From positions 310,001 through 374,000 of the forward strand of contig CACISU010000001.1 of assembly GCA_902589345.1 (NCBI GenBank): a stretch of 64,000 nt of DNA, given 5' to 3'. The translations under genes were made by a program, and so were the position numbers. This stretch comes from an uncultured Pelagibacteraceae bacterium. GTDB lineage: Bacteria > Pseudomonadota > Alphaproteobacteria > Pelagibacterales > Pelagibacteraceae. Below, piece after piece: positions 1-10,127 of the stretch. The notes below the pieces were generated by a model, which worked only from the letters and a program-made list of their open reading frames with translations, searched no databases and was not told the DNA's origin. Every line of letters begins with the position of its first letter. Within the stretch, counting starts at the first letter, position 1.

Positions 1-106
1 CATACTTACCATCATCAGCTAATTTTTTTATTCTCTCGACATGTTTCGGTGCTACATCTGGGTACAATTCAATCTTAACATCACCATCTTTTAATTTTAA
101 TATCAT
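1..106 (-). CDS. Peptidyl-prolyl cis-trans isomerase, cyclophilin type (5' part only)
   Basis: Only the first 35 codons are inside the window; the gene runs off the left edge. The N-terminus reads MILKLKDGDVKIELYPDVAP, followed by KHVERIKKLADDGKY, which is the opening of bacterial cyclophilin-type prolyl isomerases (beta strand, then the APKHVERI helix). These enzymes speed proline isomerisation during protein folding. There is no signal peptide, so a cytoplasmic form is likely. A strong Shine-Dalgarno (CGGAGGAAAA, 111-120 on the minus strand) sits just upstream of the ATG. The order gyrA-coaD-ppiase is common in alphaproteobacteria. The catalytic half cannot be seen. Confidence 0.85.
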   Translation of the reverse strand, partial: MILKLKDGDVKIELYPDVAPKHVERIKKLADDGKY

Positions 107-176
107 AATATTTTCCTCCGCTTTTAAGTTGTTAGTAAAAATTATTAAAAAAAAAATTTGAAAAAAATATATAAAT

Positions 177-671
177 TTATTCATATTTTTTTTTTAATGC
201 TTTAATTACACTTTTCGATGTAAAACTATTTATGTTACCTTTTAATTCAGCTATTTCTTTAATAAGTCTCGATGAAATAATTTGATTTTTAACATCTGAC
301 ATTAAAAAAATAGTTTCAATATTATTATTAAGTTTTCTATTCATACCAGCTAGCTGAAATTCATATTCAAAATCTGAAACAGCTCTTAATCCTCTTAAAA
401 TAATATTAGACTTAAATTTTTTGCAGATATCAGTTGTTAAGTTATTAAAAGATATAATGTTAATTTTATTTTTTTTAAACTTTAAATCTTTATATAAAGC
501 TTCTTTAACTATTGCCATTCTTTCCTCAACTGAAAAAAGACATTTCTTTTCATTGCTCTCAGAAATTGCAACGAAAATTTTATCTACCAGTTTTAAAGAT
601 TTATTTATTACATCAACATGACCGTAGGTAATTGGATCAAACGTACCAGGATAGATTGCAATTTTTTTCAT
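177..671 (-). CDS. coaD: Phosphopantetheine adenylyltransferase
   Basis: This 164-residue enzyme has the usual CoaD length. It transfers AMP from ATP to 4'-phosphopantetheine, the penultimate step of coenzyme A synthesis, in the cytosol. The nucleotidyltransferase signature GTFDPITYGH (residues 9-18, with the T/GxxH histidine at 18) and the C-terminal ISSRLIKE motif are both present. Its ATG overlaps the gyrA stop codon (TAATG at 669-673), so the two genes are probably translationally coupled. The ppiase gene follows after about 70 bases. Identification is firm from motif, length and the ssb-gyrA-coaD order. Confidence 0.96.
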   Translation of the reverse strand: MKKIAIYPGTFDPITYGHVDVINKSLKLVDKIFVAISESNEKKCLFSVEERMAIVKEALYKDLKFKKNKINIISFNNLTTDICKKFKSNIILRGLRAVSDFEYEFQLAGMNRKLNNNIETIFLMSDVKNQIISSRLIKEIAELKGNINSFTSKSVIKALKKKYE

Positions 672-3250
672 TAAATCAAGTTATCATCTATTTTAATAGC
701 TGAAACAACCTTTTCATCACCAGTAAGCTTAATTATTCTTACACCCTGGGTATTTCTTCCAGCAATTCTAATTTCTTTGACAGAAGTTCTTATAACTCTT
801 CCTTTATTAGTTGAAATTAATATTTCGTCACCCTCATTTACTGGAAATGAAGAAGATACATTTCCATTTCTTTGAGAATTAACAATACCTATTATTCCTT
901 TTCCACCTCTATTTGTGACTCGATAGTCAAAATGTGATGTTCTTTTACCGTAACCATTTTCTGTAATAGATAGAATATATGAATTGCTAGCTTTTTTTTC
1001 AGACTTCTCATCTTTGTTTAGTTTCCCATTTTTTTTTATTTTATCATGATTAATTATAGATAATGATACTATGTTATCATTATCCTGTAGATTTATTCCT
1101 CTTATCCCTTTTGATGATCTTCCTTTGAAAACTCTAAGTTTTTTTGCCTCAAATCTTATACATTTACCAAGTTTAGTGCTTAATATTATATCTTGATCAT
1201 CTTTACATATTTTAACACCTACAATTTTATCATCACTATCTAATTTCATAGCAATTTTGCCTGATGTATTTATTGACTCGAAATCATCTAAATTATTTTT
1301 TCTAATTTTCCCTTTCGCAGTTGCGAATATAATATGGGTATTTTTTGTTTCAGACTCAGCATCTGGAAACGGCATGATTGAGCTTATAGATTGATGATTT
1401 TTCAAAGGAAGTATATTAAATAGAGATTTTCCTCTTGAAGATGATGATCCCTCAGGAATTTTCCATGCTTTAATTCTATAAACTAAGCCTTCTGTAGAAA
1501 AAAACAAAACTTGAGTGTGAGTATTGACGGATAGTGTTTGAACAACTGAATCCTCTTCACGGGTTTTAATGCCACTTTTTCCTTTACCTCCTCTTTTTTG
1601 TTGTTTTACACTTTTTAAAGGCCCTCTTTTTATATACCCTTGGAGAGTTACTGTAATTATTACACTTTCTTTTTGAATAGTTTCTTCAATATCGTAATTT
1701 AAAACTGCATCTATTATTTTAGTTCTTCTAGGGACTGAGAATTTATCTTTTATAAATTTTAGCTCATTACTAATTACTTTTAATAGTTCTTTCTTTGAAT
1801 TAATTATATTTTTATATTGAACAATAAGATCAGCTAATTTTTTAATTTCTACTTCAATCTCATTAATTCCTAATGCAGTTAATTTTTGAAGTCTTAATTC
1901 TAGTATTGATGCTACTTGGTCGGAACTAAATGAATATTGGTTCTTACTATTTTTGTTTTCAACTAGTTTAATTAATTTTAAAGATTTATTAATTTTCCAC
2001 TTCAAAGATAATAAAGATTTTTTTGCATCATCTGGTGTCTTTGACCCTCTAATTATTTTAATGACTTTATCTAAATTTTCAACTGATACAGACAATCCTA
2101 TTAATATATGAGCTCTTTCCTCAGCTTTTTTTAAATCATATTTAGTTTTTTTAACTACAACATCTTCTCTAAATTTTAAAAAGTTTTCTAAAAAATCTTT
2201 AAGATTGCAAGTCTTTGGTTTGTTTTCAACAATTGCTAAAGTATTAAATCCAAAAGAACTCTCAATAGAAGTAAACTTATATAATTGTCTTTTAATTGTT
2301 TCAGGCTCAACATTAGTTCTTAAATCAATGGCCAACCTTATTCCCTCCCGATTTGATTCATCTCTAATATCTCTAATACCTTCAATTTTTTTATCTCTTA
2401 CTAGCTCAGCTATTCTTTCACTCATTATTGATTTGTTTACTTGATAAGGGATAGATGTAATAACTATTCTATCTCTTCCATTTTTAAGATTTTCTACAAT
2501 TATTTCACCTCTAATTTTAAAAGATCCCCTTCCAGTCTTATATCCCTGCTTAATTATATCTTTACCTATAATGACTCCTCCAGTAGGAAAATCAGGGCCA
2601 GGTATATGTTTCATTAATTCATTTATTTTAATATCTTTATTATTAATTAAAGCTAACGTGCCGTCTATGATTTCTCCCAAATTGTGAGGTGGAATACTAG
2701 TAGCCATTCCAACAGCTATACCACCAGCACCATTAACAAGTAAATTTGGATATTGAGCTGGTAAAACTGAGGGTTCTTTTTCAGTTTCATCATAATTACT
2801 TTTAAATGTAACAGTATCTTTTTCTATATCATCAATTAGATATTGAGATATTTTTGACAATCTTGTTTCTGTATATCTCATTGCTGCTGGAGGATCTCCA
2901 TCAATAGATCCAAAATTTCCTTGACCATCAATTAATGGTAAGCTCATTGAAAAATCTTGTACCATTCTTACTAAAGCGTCATAAACAGCTTGATCTCCAT
3001 GGGGATGATATTTACCAATTACATCACCGACTATTCTTGCCGACTTTCTAAATTGTTTAGACCAATCAAAACCACCTTTGTGCATTGCATAGATAATTCT
3101 CCTATGAACTGGCTTAAGTCCATCTCTAATATCTGGTAAAGCCCTACTAATTATAACACTCATCGCATATGATAAATAAGAAGAACTCATTTCATCATAA
3201 ACTGAAATAGGTTTTATATTTTGATTTTTAGGTATTTCGTTCTTTTGCAT
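671..3250 (-). CDS. gyrA: DNA gyrase subunit A
   Basis: This 859-residue protein is the DNA-cleaving subunit of gyrase, which introduces negative supercoils together with GyrB. The active-site tyrosine is Tyr126 in AAMRYTETR. The quinolone-determining segment reads [10 protein letters not shown] (82-91), with Gln87 at the position of E. coli Ser83 and Asp91 at that of Asp87. The C-terminal beta-pinwheel (about 530 onward) carries the GyrA box as QQKRGGKG, which is needed for DNA wrapping. A lysine-rich insert ([17 protein letters not shown]) lies between two pinwheel blades. ssb lies 5 bases upstream on the same strand and coaD overlaps the stop. The presence of the GyrA box and pairing with coaD favour GyrA over ParC. 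Confidence 0.97.
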   Translation of the reverse strand: MQKNEIPKNQNIKPISVYDEMSSSYLSYAMSVIISRALPDIRDGLKPVHRRIIYAMHKGGFDWSKQFRKSARIVGDVIGKYHPHGDQAVYDALVRMVQDFSMSLPLIDGQGNFGSIDGDPPAAMRYTETRLSKISQYLIDDIEKDTVTFKSNYDETEKEPSVLPAQYPNLLVNGAGGIAVGMATSIPPHNLGEIIDGTLALINNKDIKINELMKHIPGPDFPTGGVIIGKDIIKQGYKTGRGSFKIRGEIIVENLKNGRDRIVITSIPYQVNKSIMSERIAELVRDKKIEGIRDIRDESNREGIRLAIDLRTNVEPETIKRQLYKFTSIESSFGFNTLAIVENKPKTCNLKDFLENFLKFREDVVVKKTKYDLKKAEERAHILIGLSVSVENLDKVIKIIRGSKTPDDAKKSLLSLKWKINKSLKLIKLVENKNSKNQYSFSSDQVASILELRLQKLTALGINEIEVEIKKLADLIVQYKNIINSKKELLKVISNELKFIKDKFSVPRRTKIIDAVLNYDIEETIQKESVIITVTLQGYIKRGPLKSVKQQKRGGKGKSGIKTREEDSVVQTLSVNTHTQVLFFSTEGLVYRIKAWKIPEGSSSSRGKSLFNILPLKNHQSISSIMPFPDAESETKNTHIIFATAKGKIRKNNLDDFESINTSGKIAMKLDSDDKIVGVKICKDDQDIILSTKLGKCIRFEAKKLRVFKGRSSKGIRGINLQDNDNIVSLSIINHDKIKKNGKLNKDEKSEKKASNSYILSITENGYGKRTSHFDYRVTNRGGKGIIGIVNSQRNGNVSSSFPVNEGDEILISTNKGRVIRTSVKEIRIAGRNTQGVRIIKLTGDEKVVSAIKIDDNLI

Positions 3251-3255
3251 ATAAA

Positions 3256-3705
3256 CTAAAATGGAATATCATCATCTAAACCACTTGGATCGGCTTGCGA
3301 TGCATCATCAATAGTTTGTTTATCGCTTTGTGAAGAAATATTATTTTGATTTCCACCACCAAGCATAGTAAGAGATGAATTGTAACCCTGAATTACTACT
3401 TCAGTGGAATATTTATCTTGCCCACTTTGTTCATCTTTCCATTTTCTTGTAGATATTTGTCCTTCTACATATATTTGCGCACCTTTTTTTAAATATTGCT
3501 GAACAACATTCACCAATCCTTCATTGAATACAACTATTCTATGCCACTCTGTTTTTTCCTTTTTTTCACCTGTATTTTTATCTTTCCAAGATTGACTTGT
3601 GGCTAAACTAAGCCTTGCAACGCTTTTACCATTAACCATTTGCTTGATTTCGGGATCTGCGCCTAATCGTCCAATTAATAATACTTTATTTAAGCTTCCA
3701 GCCAT
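3256..3705 (-). CDS. ssb: Single-stranded DNA-binding protein
   Basis: This 149-residue protein coats single-stranded DNA during replication, repair and recombination. An N-terminal OB fold begins with [16 protein letters not shown] and continues through [10 protein letters not shown] and [12 protein letters not shown] Gln/Ser/Asp-rich linker follows, and the C-terminal tip is DDDIPF, the partner-docking peptide of bacterial SSB. It leads gyrA and is divergent from uvrA across 91 bases, the arrangement widely seen in proteobacteria. I looked for an SOS (LexA) operator of the GAAC-N7-GAAC type in that gap and saw none, although ssb and uvrA are often SOS genes elsewhere. Confidence 0.97.
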   Translation of the reverse strand: MAGSLNKVLLIGRLGADPEIKQMVNGKSVARLSLATSQSWKDKNTGEKKEKTEWHRIVVFNEGLVNVVQQYLKKGAQIYVEGQISTRKWKDEQSGQDKYSTEVVIQGYNSSLTMLGGGNQNNISSQSDKQTIDDASQADPSGLDDDIPF

Positions 3706-3796
3706 AATATTTTAAATTTTTTAGATTTGAGTTATTATTATGTATATCACAATTTTAGTTGAATATTAATTTTATTAATCTAAAGCAACAAAAATT

Positions 3797-6673
3797 ATGC
3801 TTAAAAAGATAGTTATTAAGGGCGCAAAAGAACACAATTTAAAGAATATTTCTTTAGATATTCCTAAAGATAGATTTATTGTAATTACTGGTCTCTCAGG
3901 GTCAGGAAAATCGTCATTAGCATTTGATACAATATATGCCGAGGGTCAAAGGAGATATGTTGAAAGCTTATCCGCATATGCAAGACAATTTTTAGATAAG
4001 ATGAAAAAACCTAATGTGGATTTAATTGAAGGCTTAAGTCCAGCTATATCAATTGAACAAAAAAATACATCTAAGAATCCTAGATCAACAGTAGCTACAG
4101 TAACTGAAATATATGATTATATGAGAGTGCTTTATGCGAGAGTAGGAATTCCATACTCTCCATTCACTGGAAAGCCGATAACATCACAAACTATAAGTCA
4201 AATAGTTGATAAAATTAAAGATTTACCAAAAAAGTCAACGATATATTTATATGCGCCAGTAGTAAGAGGTCGTAAAGGAGAATACAAAAAAGATATTTTA
4301 CAATACAAAAAAAGAGGTTTTAGAAAAATAAAGATTGATAAAGAACTTTATGAAATAGAAAAAGTTCCTGAATTAAATAAAAAAATCAAACATGATATTT
4401 CAGTTTTAGTTGATAGAATTATTTTAAATTCTGATTTAGGAAATAGGCTTGCTGAGGGTGTTGAAACCGCAGTTAATTTAGCAAATGGTTTACTTTTTGT
4501 TGAATACGAAAATGAAACTTTACCCAAAAAATTTAGAAAAACTGAAAAGATTATCTTTTCAACAAAGTTTGCATGTCCCGAAAGTGGATTTACTATAGAA
4601 GAAATTGAACCTAGATTATTTTCTTTTAACAGTCCCTATGGTGCATGTGAAGAATGTGATGGTATTGGAGTTAAACTAAATGTTGATCCAAAATTAGTAA
4701 TTCCAAATGAAAAAAAAACAATAGCGGATGGTGCAATAGTTCCGTGGGCAAAAACAACAACAATGTACTATGCTCAAACATTAGCATCATTAGCAAAGCA
4801 TTTTAATTTTTCTTTAGATGAAAAGTGGGAAAAATTACCAAAAAAAATTAAAGATATAATTCTATATGGTTCTGATGAAGAAGAGGTAAAATTTACATAC
4901 GATGATGGTTATGAAAAATATACTCATAAAAAAGAATTCGAAGGAGTAATAAATAACTTAGAAAGAAGATATCTTGAAACTGATAGTGATTGGAAAAGAG
5001 AAGAAATTTCACAGTATCAATCTGATACTGATTGTGAAAAGTGCAATGGACAGAGATTAAAAGATGAAGCTCTATGTGTGCAAATTGATAAACTAAACAT
5101 TAGTGAAGTTACTTTAAAATCTATTTATGAGTCAAAAAAATGGTTTAAATCACTTGAAGAAAAACTTAATGAAAGACAGCTAAAAATTGCTGAGCATATA
5201 TTAAAAGAAATAAATGAAAGATTAGATTTCTTATTAAACGTTGGCTTAGACTATTTAACATTAAGCAGAGAGTCTGGAACTCTATCTGGTGGTGAGTCTC
5301 AAAGAATTAGATTGGCTTCACAAATTGGATCAGGTCTAACAGGAGTTTTGTATGTTTTGGATGAACCATCAATAGGTTTGCATCAAAAAGATAATGTTAA
5401 GTTAATTAATGCACTTAAAAAATTAAGAGATCTAGGCAACACAGTAATAGTTGTTGAACACGATACTGAAACTATGGCAAATGCAGATCATATAGTGGAC
5501 TTAGGTCCCGAAGCTGGAAATAAAGGAGGAGAAATTGTTATACAAGGATCCTACGAAGAGATATTAAAATGCGACAAGAGTATTACAGGAAGATATTTAT
5601 CAAATAAAAGTTATATTCAAATACCTAAGAATAGAAGACTTGCAAAAAATGGAAGATTTTTAGAAATTACTGGAGCAAAAGGTAATAATTTAAAAAATGT
5701 AGATTTAAAAATCCCACTTGGATGTTTTACTTGTGTAACAGGTGTTTCAGGAAGTGGAAAATCAACATTAATATTACAAACTCTTTATAATGCCCTTAAT
5801 CTTACACTAAATAACAACAAATCAAGAAAAATACCTAAACCATTTAGAGGTTTTAAGGGAATTGAATTAATAGACAAAGTTATTGATATTGACCAATCCC
5901 CTATTGGGAGAACTCCAAGATCAAATCCAGCAACTTACACAGGAGCATTCGGTCCGATAAGAGATTGGTTTACTGCATTACCAGAGTCTAAAAGCAGAGG
6001 ATATAAGCCAGGAAGATTTTCTTTTAATGTTAAGGGCGGTCGATGTGAAGCATGTGAAGGTGATGGAGTTATTACCTATGAAATGCATTTTTTGCCTGAT
6101 GTTTATATACAATGTGATGAATGCAAAGGAACAAGATATAATAGAGAAACTTTAGAAATTAAATTTAAAGATAAAAGTATAGCAGATGTTTTAAGTATGA
6201 CTGTTGACGAAGGTTGTGATTTTTTTGAAAATATCTCTAATATAAGATCTAAATTACTTACCCTAAAAAAAGTTGGCTTAGGTTATATAAAAATTGGTCA
6301 ACAAGCCACAACATTATCTGGTGGAGAAGCGCAAAGGATAAAGTTAGCTAAGGAATTATCTAAAAGATCAACTGGTCGAACGATGTATATATTAGACGAA
6401 CCAACTACTGGTTTGCACCAACATGACATTAAAAAACTACTTGAAATTTTACATACATTTGTAGCAACTGGAAATTCAGTTGTTGTAATAGAACATAATT
6501 TAGATGTAATCAAAACAGCAGATTATATTGTGGATATGGGGCCTGATGGAGGAGTAAAAGGAGGAAATATAATTGCCGCAGGCAAACCAGAGGAAATAAG
6601 TCAAGTAAAAGCAAGCTATACAGGTCAATTTCTTAAAACCATGCTGAGCAGTAAATTTAAAAAAATAGCTTAA
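3797..6673 (+). CDS. uvrA: Excinuclease ABC subunit A
   Basis: This 958-residue protein is the damage-recognition ATPase of nucleotide excision repair and works with UvrB. It has two ABC modules. Walker A motifs are GLSGSGKSS (about 32-40) and GVSGSGKST (about 650); signatures are [11 protein letters not shown] (about 500) and [11 protein letters not shown] (about 840). Zinc modules are visible at CPESGF with CEECDG, and at CEACEGDG with CDECKG. In the first module the second ligand cysteine is Ser (CPES), a substitution I recall in other alphaproteobacterial UvrAs. The ATG start follows a weak A-rich leader. It is divergent from ssb. Confidence 0.97.
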   Translation: MLKKIVIKGAKEHNLKNISLDIPKDRFIVITGLSGSGKSSLAFDTIYAEGQRRYVESLSAYARQFLDKMKKPNVDLIEGLSPAISIEQKNTSKNPRSTVATVTEIYDYMRVLYARVGIPYSPFTGKPITSQTISQIVDKIKDLPKKSTIYLYAPVVRGRKGEYKKDILQYKKRGFRKIKIDKELYEIEKVPELNKKIKHDISVLVDRIILNSDLGNRLAEGVETAVNLANGLLFVEYENETLPKKFRKTEKIIFSTKFACPESGFTIEEIEPRLFSFNSPYGACEECDGIGVKLNVDPKLVIPNEKKTIADGAIVPWAKTTTMYYAQTLASLAKHFNFSLDEKWEKLPKKIKDIILYGSDEEEVKFTYDDGYEKYTHKKEFEGVINNLERRYLETDSDWKREEISQYQSDTDCEKCNGQRLKDEALCVQIDKLNISEVTLKSIYESKKWFKSLEEKLNERQLKIAEHILKEINERLDFLLNVGLDYLTLSRESGTLSGGESQRIRLASQIGSGLTGVLYVLDEPSIGLHQKDNVKLINALKKLRDLGNTVIVVEHDTETMANADHIVDLGPEAGNKGGEIVIQGSYEEILKCDKSITGRYLSNKSYIQIPKNRRLAKNGRFLEITGAKGNNLKNVDLKIPLGCFTCVTGVSGSGKSTLILQTLYNALNLTLNNNKSRKIPKPFRGFKGIELIDKVIDIDQSPIGRTPRSNPATYTGAFGPIRDWFTALPESKSRGYKPGRFSFNVKGGRCEACEGDGVITYEMHFLPDVYIQCDECKGTRYNRETLEIKFKDKSIADVLSMTVDEGCDFFENISNIRSKLLTLKKVGLGYIKIGQQATTLSGGEAQRIKLAKELSKRSTGRTMYILDEPTTGLHQHDIKKLLEILHTFVATGNSVVVIEHNLDVIKTADYIVDMGPDGGVKGGNIIAAGKPEEISQVKASYTGQFLKTMLSSKFKKIA

Positions 6674-6703
6674 TATATCTAAAATATAATATAGTATTCA
6701 CTT

Positions 6704-7306
6704 GTGGGAAATTTTTTTGCATCATTATCAAAAGTAGTACATGCCTCATTGGGCTTGGCTATAATTTTATTTTTAATACTATTTTTCGATAACGGGGGAT
6801 TTGATTTTGACCAATTGTTTTGGAGTTGGTTATTTAGATATTTTCATGTTGTGTCAGGTATCATGTGGATAGGATTGCTATGGTATTTCAATTTTGTACA
6901 AGTTCCTAATATGTCAAAAATTGATGATGCGCATAAACCTGCTATAACAAAAGTAATAGCACCTGCGGCACTTTTCTGGTTTAGATGGGCCGCTGTTGCA
7001 ACAATAATTACAGGTTTGATAGTTGCATATTTAAACGGATATCTTCATCAAGCAATGATACTGGGAATTGGCACTGGTGTAAGTAAATTTACCGCAATAG
7101 GTATTGGTATGTGGTTAGGAATTATAATGGCTTTCAATGTTTGGTTTATAATTTGGCCAAACCAAAAAAAAGTATTAGGATTAGTTGAAGTTGCTGCCGA
7201 AGATAAACCTATAGCTGCTAAAAGAGCTTTAATTGCATCAAGAACCAATACACTGCTTTCTCTGCCTATGTTGCTAACAATGGTAGTTGCACAGAATCTT
7301 TATTAA
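6704..7306 (+). CDS. Urate-oxidase N-terminal-type (PuuD) membrane protein
   Basis: This 200-residue protein has about five hydrophobic segments. The segment FHVVSGIMWIGLLWYFNFVQVP matches my memory of the membrane domain at the N-terminus of PuuD-type urate hydroxylases (Urate_ox_N). Full PuuD adds a C-terminal cytochrome c domain with a CxxCH motif; none is present here, so urate oxidation cannot be assumed. The only start in frame is GTG at 6704, because a TAG lies at 6692-6694, and there is no clear Shine-Dalgarno. The gene follows uvrA by 30 bases, possibly by read-through, and its 3' end overlaps secF tail to tail by 4 bases. Family assignment is moderate and function is unknown. Confidence 0.65.
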   Translation: MGNFFASLSKVVHASLGLAIILFLILFFDNGGFDFDQLFWSWLFRYFHVVSGIMWIGLLWYFNFVQVPNMSKIDDAHKPAITKVIAPAALFWFRWAAVATIITGLIVAYLNGYLHQAMILGIGTGVSKFTAIGIGMWLGIIMAFNVWFIIWPNQKKVLGLVEVAAEDKPIAAKRALIASRTNTLLSLPMLLTMVVAQNLY

Positions 7307-8211
7307 TTTTTTTCCTCTTCATCTTTGATAATAGTTCTTTGAGATACTCTAAGCTGAACTAATATTGGATTTGCAATATATATCGATGAATAAGTTCCGA
7401 AAACCACACCAAGTATCATGGCTAAGGAAAATCCTTTTAAGATTTGACCCCCAAAAAAATAAATAGATGTTAAAGCTAATAAAGTTGTAATCGAAGTGAT
7501 AATTGTTCTTGATAGCGTTTCATTTATTGAAATATTAGTTAGATCAAATATTTTAATATCTGCATGTTTTTTTAAATTTTCTCTCACTCTATCAAAAATA
7601 ACAACAGTATCGTTCATTGAATAACCAACAATTGTTAATACAGCCGCAACTATAGATAAATTTATTTCTAAACTAAACAAAGAAAATATTCCCAATGTTA
7701 GTATAACGTCATGGAATAGAGCAGCAATTGCTCCTAAACTAAACTGCCATTCAAATCTAATCCAAATGTAAAAAAGCATTGCAGCTAGTGATAGTCCTAT
7801 TGCAATAATACCAGATTTAAGTAGCTCAGAACTTACCTTGGGTCCAACATTTTCAACTCTTCTTATTTTAAAATTTTCACCAATTGATGATGAAAGTTTT
7901 TTTTCTATATTGTCAATAAAATTGGGGTCAGTTTTGATTTTTTTTTCAATTTTAATTACGTAGTCTTTATCATTGCCAAATTTTTTAACTGAAACATCTC
8001 CTAAATTCATATTTGAGAAAGATTTCCTAACATCAGAAATTAAAACATTACTATCGTTAACTCTTAGTTCAATTAAAGTTCCACCTTTAAAATCAACTCC
8101 AAAGTTTAAACCTTTAAAAATCAATAGAATAATTGATATTAAAATAAGAAATAATGAAATTAAATTAAAAGATTTATAAAACTTATTAAATAATATTTGT
8201 TTCTTTTCCAT
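7303..8211 (-). CDS. secF: Protein translocase subunit SecF
   Basis: This 302-residue inner-membrane protein works with SecD to drive preprotein export at the SecYEG channel using the proton gradient. An N-terminal membrane span is followed by the signature GVDFKGGTLIEL, a short periplasmic domain, and then a cluster of five spans with SMNDTVVIFDRVREN. The length is normal for SecF. It follows secD directly (stop and start share base 8211), and yajC lies just before secD, giving the standard yajC-secD-secF operon. Confidence 0.97.
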   Translation of the reverse strand: MEKKQILFNKFYKSFNLISLFLILISIILLIFKGLNFGVDFKGGTLIELRVNDSNVLISDVRKSFSNMNLGDVSVKKFGNDKDYVIKIEKKIKTDPNFIDNIEKKLSSSIGENFKIRRVENVGPKVSSELLKSGIIAIGLSLAAMLFYIWIRFEWQFSLGAIAALFHDVILTLGIFSLFSLEINLSIVAAVLTIVGYSMNDTVVIFDRVRENLKKHADIKIFDLTNISINETLSRTIITSITTLLALTSIYFFGGQILKGFSLAMILGVVFGTYSSIYIANPILVQLRVSQRTIIKDEEEKN

Positions 8212-9767
8212 TATAATAATTTTTCTTTATGTTTATTTTTACTAATATAAATTGAAGTAATTAACCTTGCGATAAAGTAAACTGTAAATAACGTAGTCAA
8301 AATACCAACTCCAAGGGTTACTGAAAAACCTTTTACTGGTCCTGATCCCATAATAAATAATATAACAGCTGCAATAAGTGTTGTTATATTTGCATCCAAA
8401 ATAGTAGTTTTGGATTTTGAATATCCACTATCAAAAGCTATGATTTTATTACTTTCATTTTTTAATTCTTCTTTAATTCTCTCAAATATTAATACATTAG
8501 CATCCACAGCCATTCCTACAGTTAAAATTATTCCTGCTATACCTGGCAATGTAAGTGTAGCTTCAAAAATTGTTAATATTCCTAAAAGTATTAATAAGTT
8601 TGAAAATAACGCTATGTTAGCTACAAAACCAAAAAATCTATACTTATAAACCATAAAACAAATTACCAATATAAATCCTATGACTAGTGAAAAAATTCCT
8701 GCATTAATAGAATCTTGCCCCAAGTCCGGACCAACAGTTCTTTCTTCAATTATTTCCATAGGTGCAGGCAAAGCACCGGATCTTAATAATAAAGCTAAAT
8801 CTGTAGCAGATTGAAATGTGAAGCCTCCTGTAATTTGACCAGCACCACCAACTATGGGTTCTTGAATTGTTGGAGCGCTGATAATTTTTCCATCAAGAAT
8901 TATTGCTAAATCTTTTCCAACGCCCGTTGTAGTTGCTCTACCAAATTTCTTTGCACCAATTCTATCTAATGTAAATGTAACAACAGTTTCGTTTGTTTCA
9001 CTATCCATACGAGGTTGTGCATCGGCAAGATTATCTCCACTAAGTATAATTCTCTTACTTACAGTTATATCCGATGACTCATCTTCAGATGGAAATATTT
9101 CGGTTCCATAAGATGCATCATCTGAATTAGTAATAAATTGAAATGTTAAATTGGCTGTTTTGCCAAGTAAATTTTTAATTCTTTTAGGATCTTTAAGACC
9201 TGGAAGTTCAACTAATATTCTATCCACCCCTCTTTTAAGTATATTCGGTTCATTAGTACCTACTTCATCCACCCTATTTCTAACTATTTCTATAGCCTGT
9301 TCTTGTGATGAAGATTTTAATTGTATCAAACCATATTTGGAGAATGAAATGCTAACAGAGTTTTCATCTATTTCTGTATCAAATTGATGAGATTTAAATT
9401 GATCATAATATGGATTTATTTCACTCGATTCATCGTTAAATAAATTTGTTACTAAATCAGTGTCAGTATTTTTGATTTCAAAATAAATTTTATTGTTATC
9501 TTTGATTGTGATATTTTTAAATTTAATATTTTTTTCTTTTAAAAATTCTTTAATTTGAATTAATTTTAATTGCAATTTCTGAACAACAACAGGTTGGTTA
9601 TCTATTTCGAGTAATAAATATGAACCTCCTTGTAAATCTAATCCTAAATTAATATTTCTACTGATTAATTCATCATCAAATTTGAAAAAATTTGATACTG
9701 AAAAATAAGAAACAATAAGTGTAAATATGATGACAGATAGAATTTTAATTTTAGAAAAGTATAACAC
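8211..9767 (-). CDS. secD: Protein translocase subunit SecD
   Basis: This 518-residue inner-membrane partner of SecF has a first span at about 8-25, then NLGLDLQGGSYLLLEID, a large periplasmic P1 region with the ERTVGPDLGQDSI segment, and a five-span C-terminal bundle with VGMAVDANVLIFERIKEE. The start codon is GTG at 9767, and a TAA stop lies directly upstream in frame, so no earlier start is possible. The ribosome-binding site is poor, so translation may be coupled to yajC, whose stop is 13 bases away. The length is at the short end for alphaproteobacterial SecD. Confidence 0.97.
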   Translation of the reverse strand: MLYFSKIKILSVIIFTLIVSYFSVSNFFKFDDELISRNINLGLDLQGGSYLLLEIDNQPVVVQKLQLKLIQIKEFLKEKNIKFKNITIKDNNKIYFEIKNTDTDLVTNLFNDESSEINPYYDQFKSHQFDTEIDENSVSISFSKYGLIQLKSSSQEQAIEIVRNRVDEVGTNEPNILKRGVDRILVELPGLKDPKRIKNLLGKTANLTFQFITNSDDASYGTEIFPSEDESSDITVSKRIILSGDNLADAQPRMDSETNETVVTFTLDRIGAKKFGRATTTGVGKDLAIILDGKIISAPTIQEPIVGGAGQITGGFTFQSATDLALLLRSGALPAPMEIIEERTVGPDLGQDSINAGIFSLVIGFILVICFMVYKYRFFGFVANIALFSNLLILLGILTIFEATLTLPGIAGIILTVGMAVDANVLIFERIKEELKNESNKIIAFDSGYSKSKTTILDANITTLIAAVILFIMGSGPVKGFSVTLGVGILTTLFTVYFIARLITSIYISKNKHKEKLL

Positions 9768-9780
9768 TTAATTTTTAATG

Positions 9781-10071
9781 TTATTTTTTTTGATCTACAT
9801 TTGCGTTTAATAAGGACTGAATTCCTGTAGATCTTATTACTTCAACTTTAACATCGTCAGAAATAGCAACTTCAACTTTTTCATTGTCAATAATTCTCTC
9901 TACAGTACCTATGATTCCACCAGATGTAATGACTTTGTCGCCTCTTTTTAAATTCTCAACCATTAGTTTGTGTTCTTTCACCTTTTTTTGCTGAGGTCTA
10001 ATTAGAAAAAAGTAAAAAATTACAAATATAAGTATAAGAGGTATAAATTGACCAATTCCTGATCCTGACAT
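9781..10071 (-). CDS. yajC: Preprotein translocase accessory subunit YajC
   Basis: This 96-residue protein has one N-terminal membrane span (FIPLILIFVIFYFFLI) followed by the family motif RPQQKKVKEHK and a small cytosolic domain with GDKVITSGGIIGTV. YajC associates with the SecDF holotranslocon. The ATG is preceded by a good Shine-Dalgarno (AAGGAG, minus strand, 10075-10081). It heads the secDF operon. In relatives, surE, pcm and a peptidase gene often lie between serS and yajC; here serS is only 56 bases upstream. Confidence 0.96.
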   Translation of the reverse strand: MSGSGIGQFIPLILIFVIFYFFLIRPQQKKVKEHKLMVENLKRGDKVITSGGIIGTVERIIDNEKVEVAISDDVKVEVIRSTGIQSLLNANVDQKK

Positions 10072-10127
10072 GTTGCTCCTTATAAGTTTATCGATTATTT
10101 ATACTATCTGTTTTACTAAAACAACTC

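Noticed and set aside
3706-3796. SOS box between ssb and uvrA
   Set aside because: No GTTC or GAAC word occurs in the gap, so the expected LexA operator is not visible.
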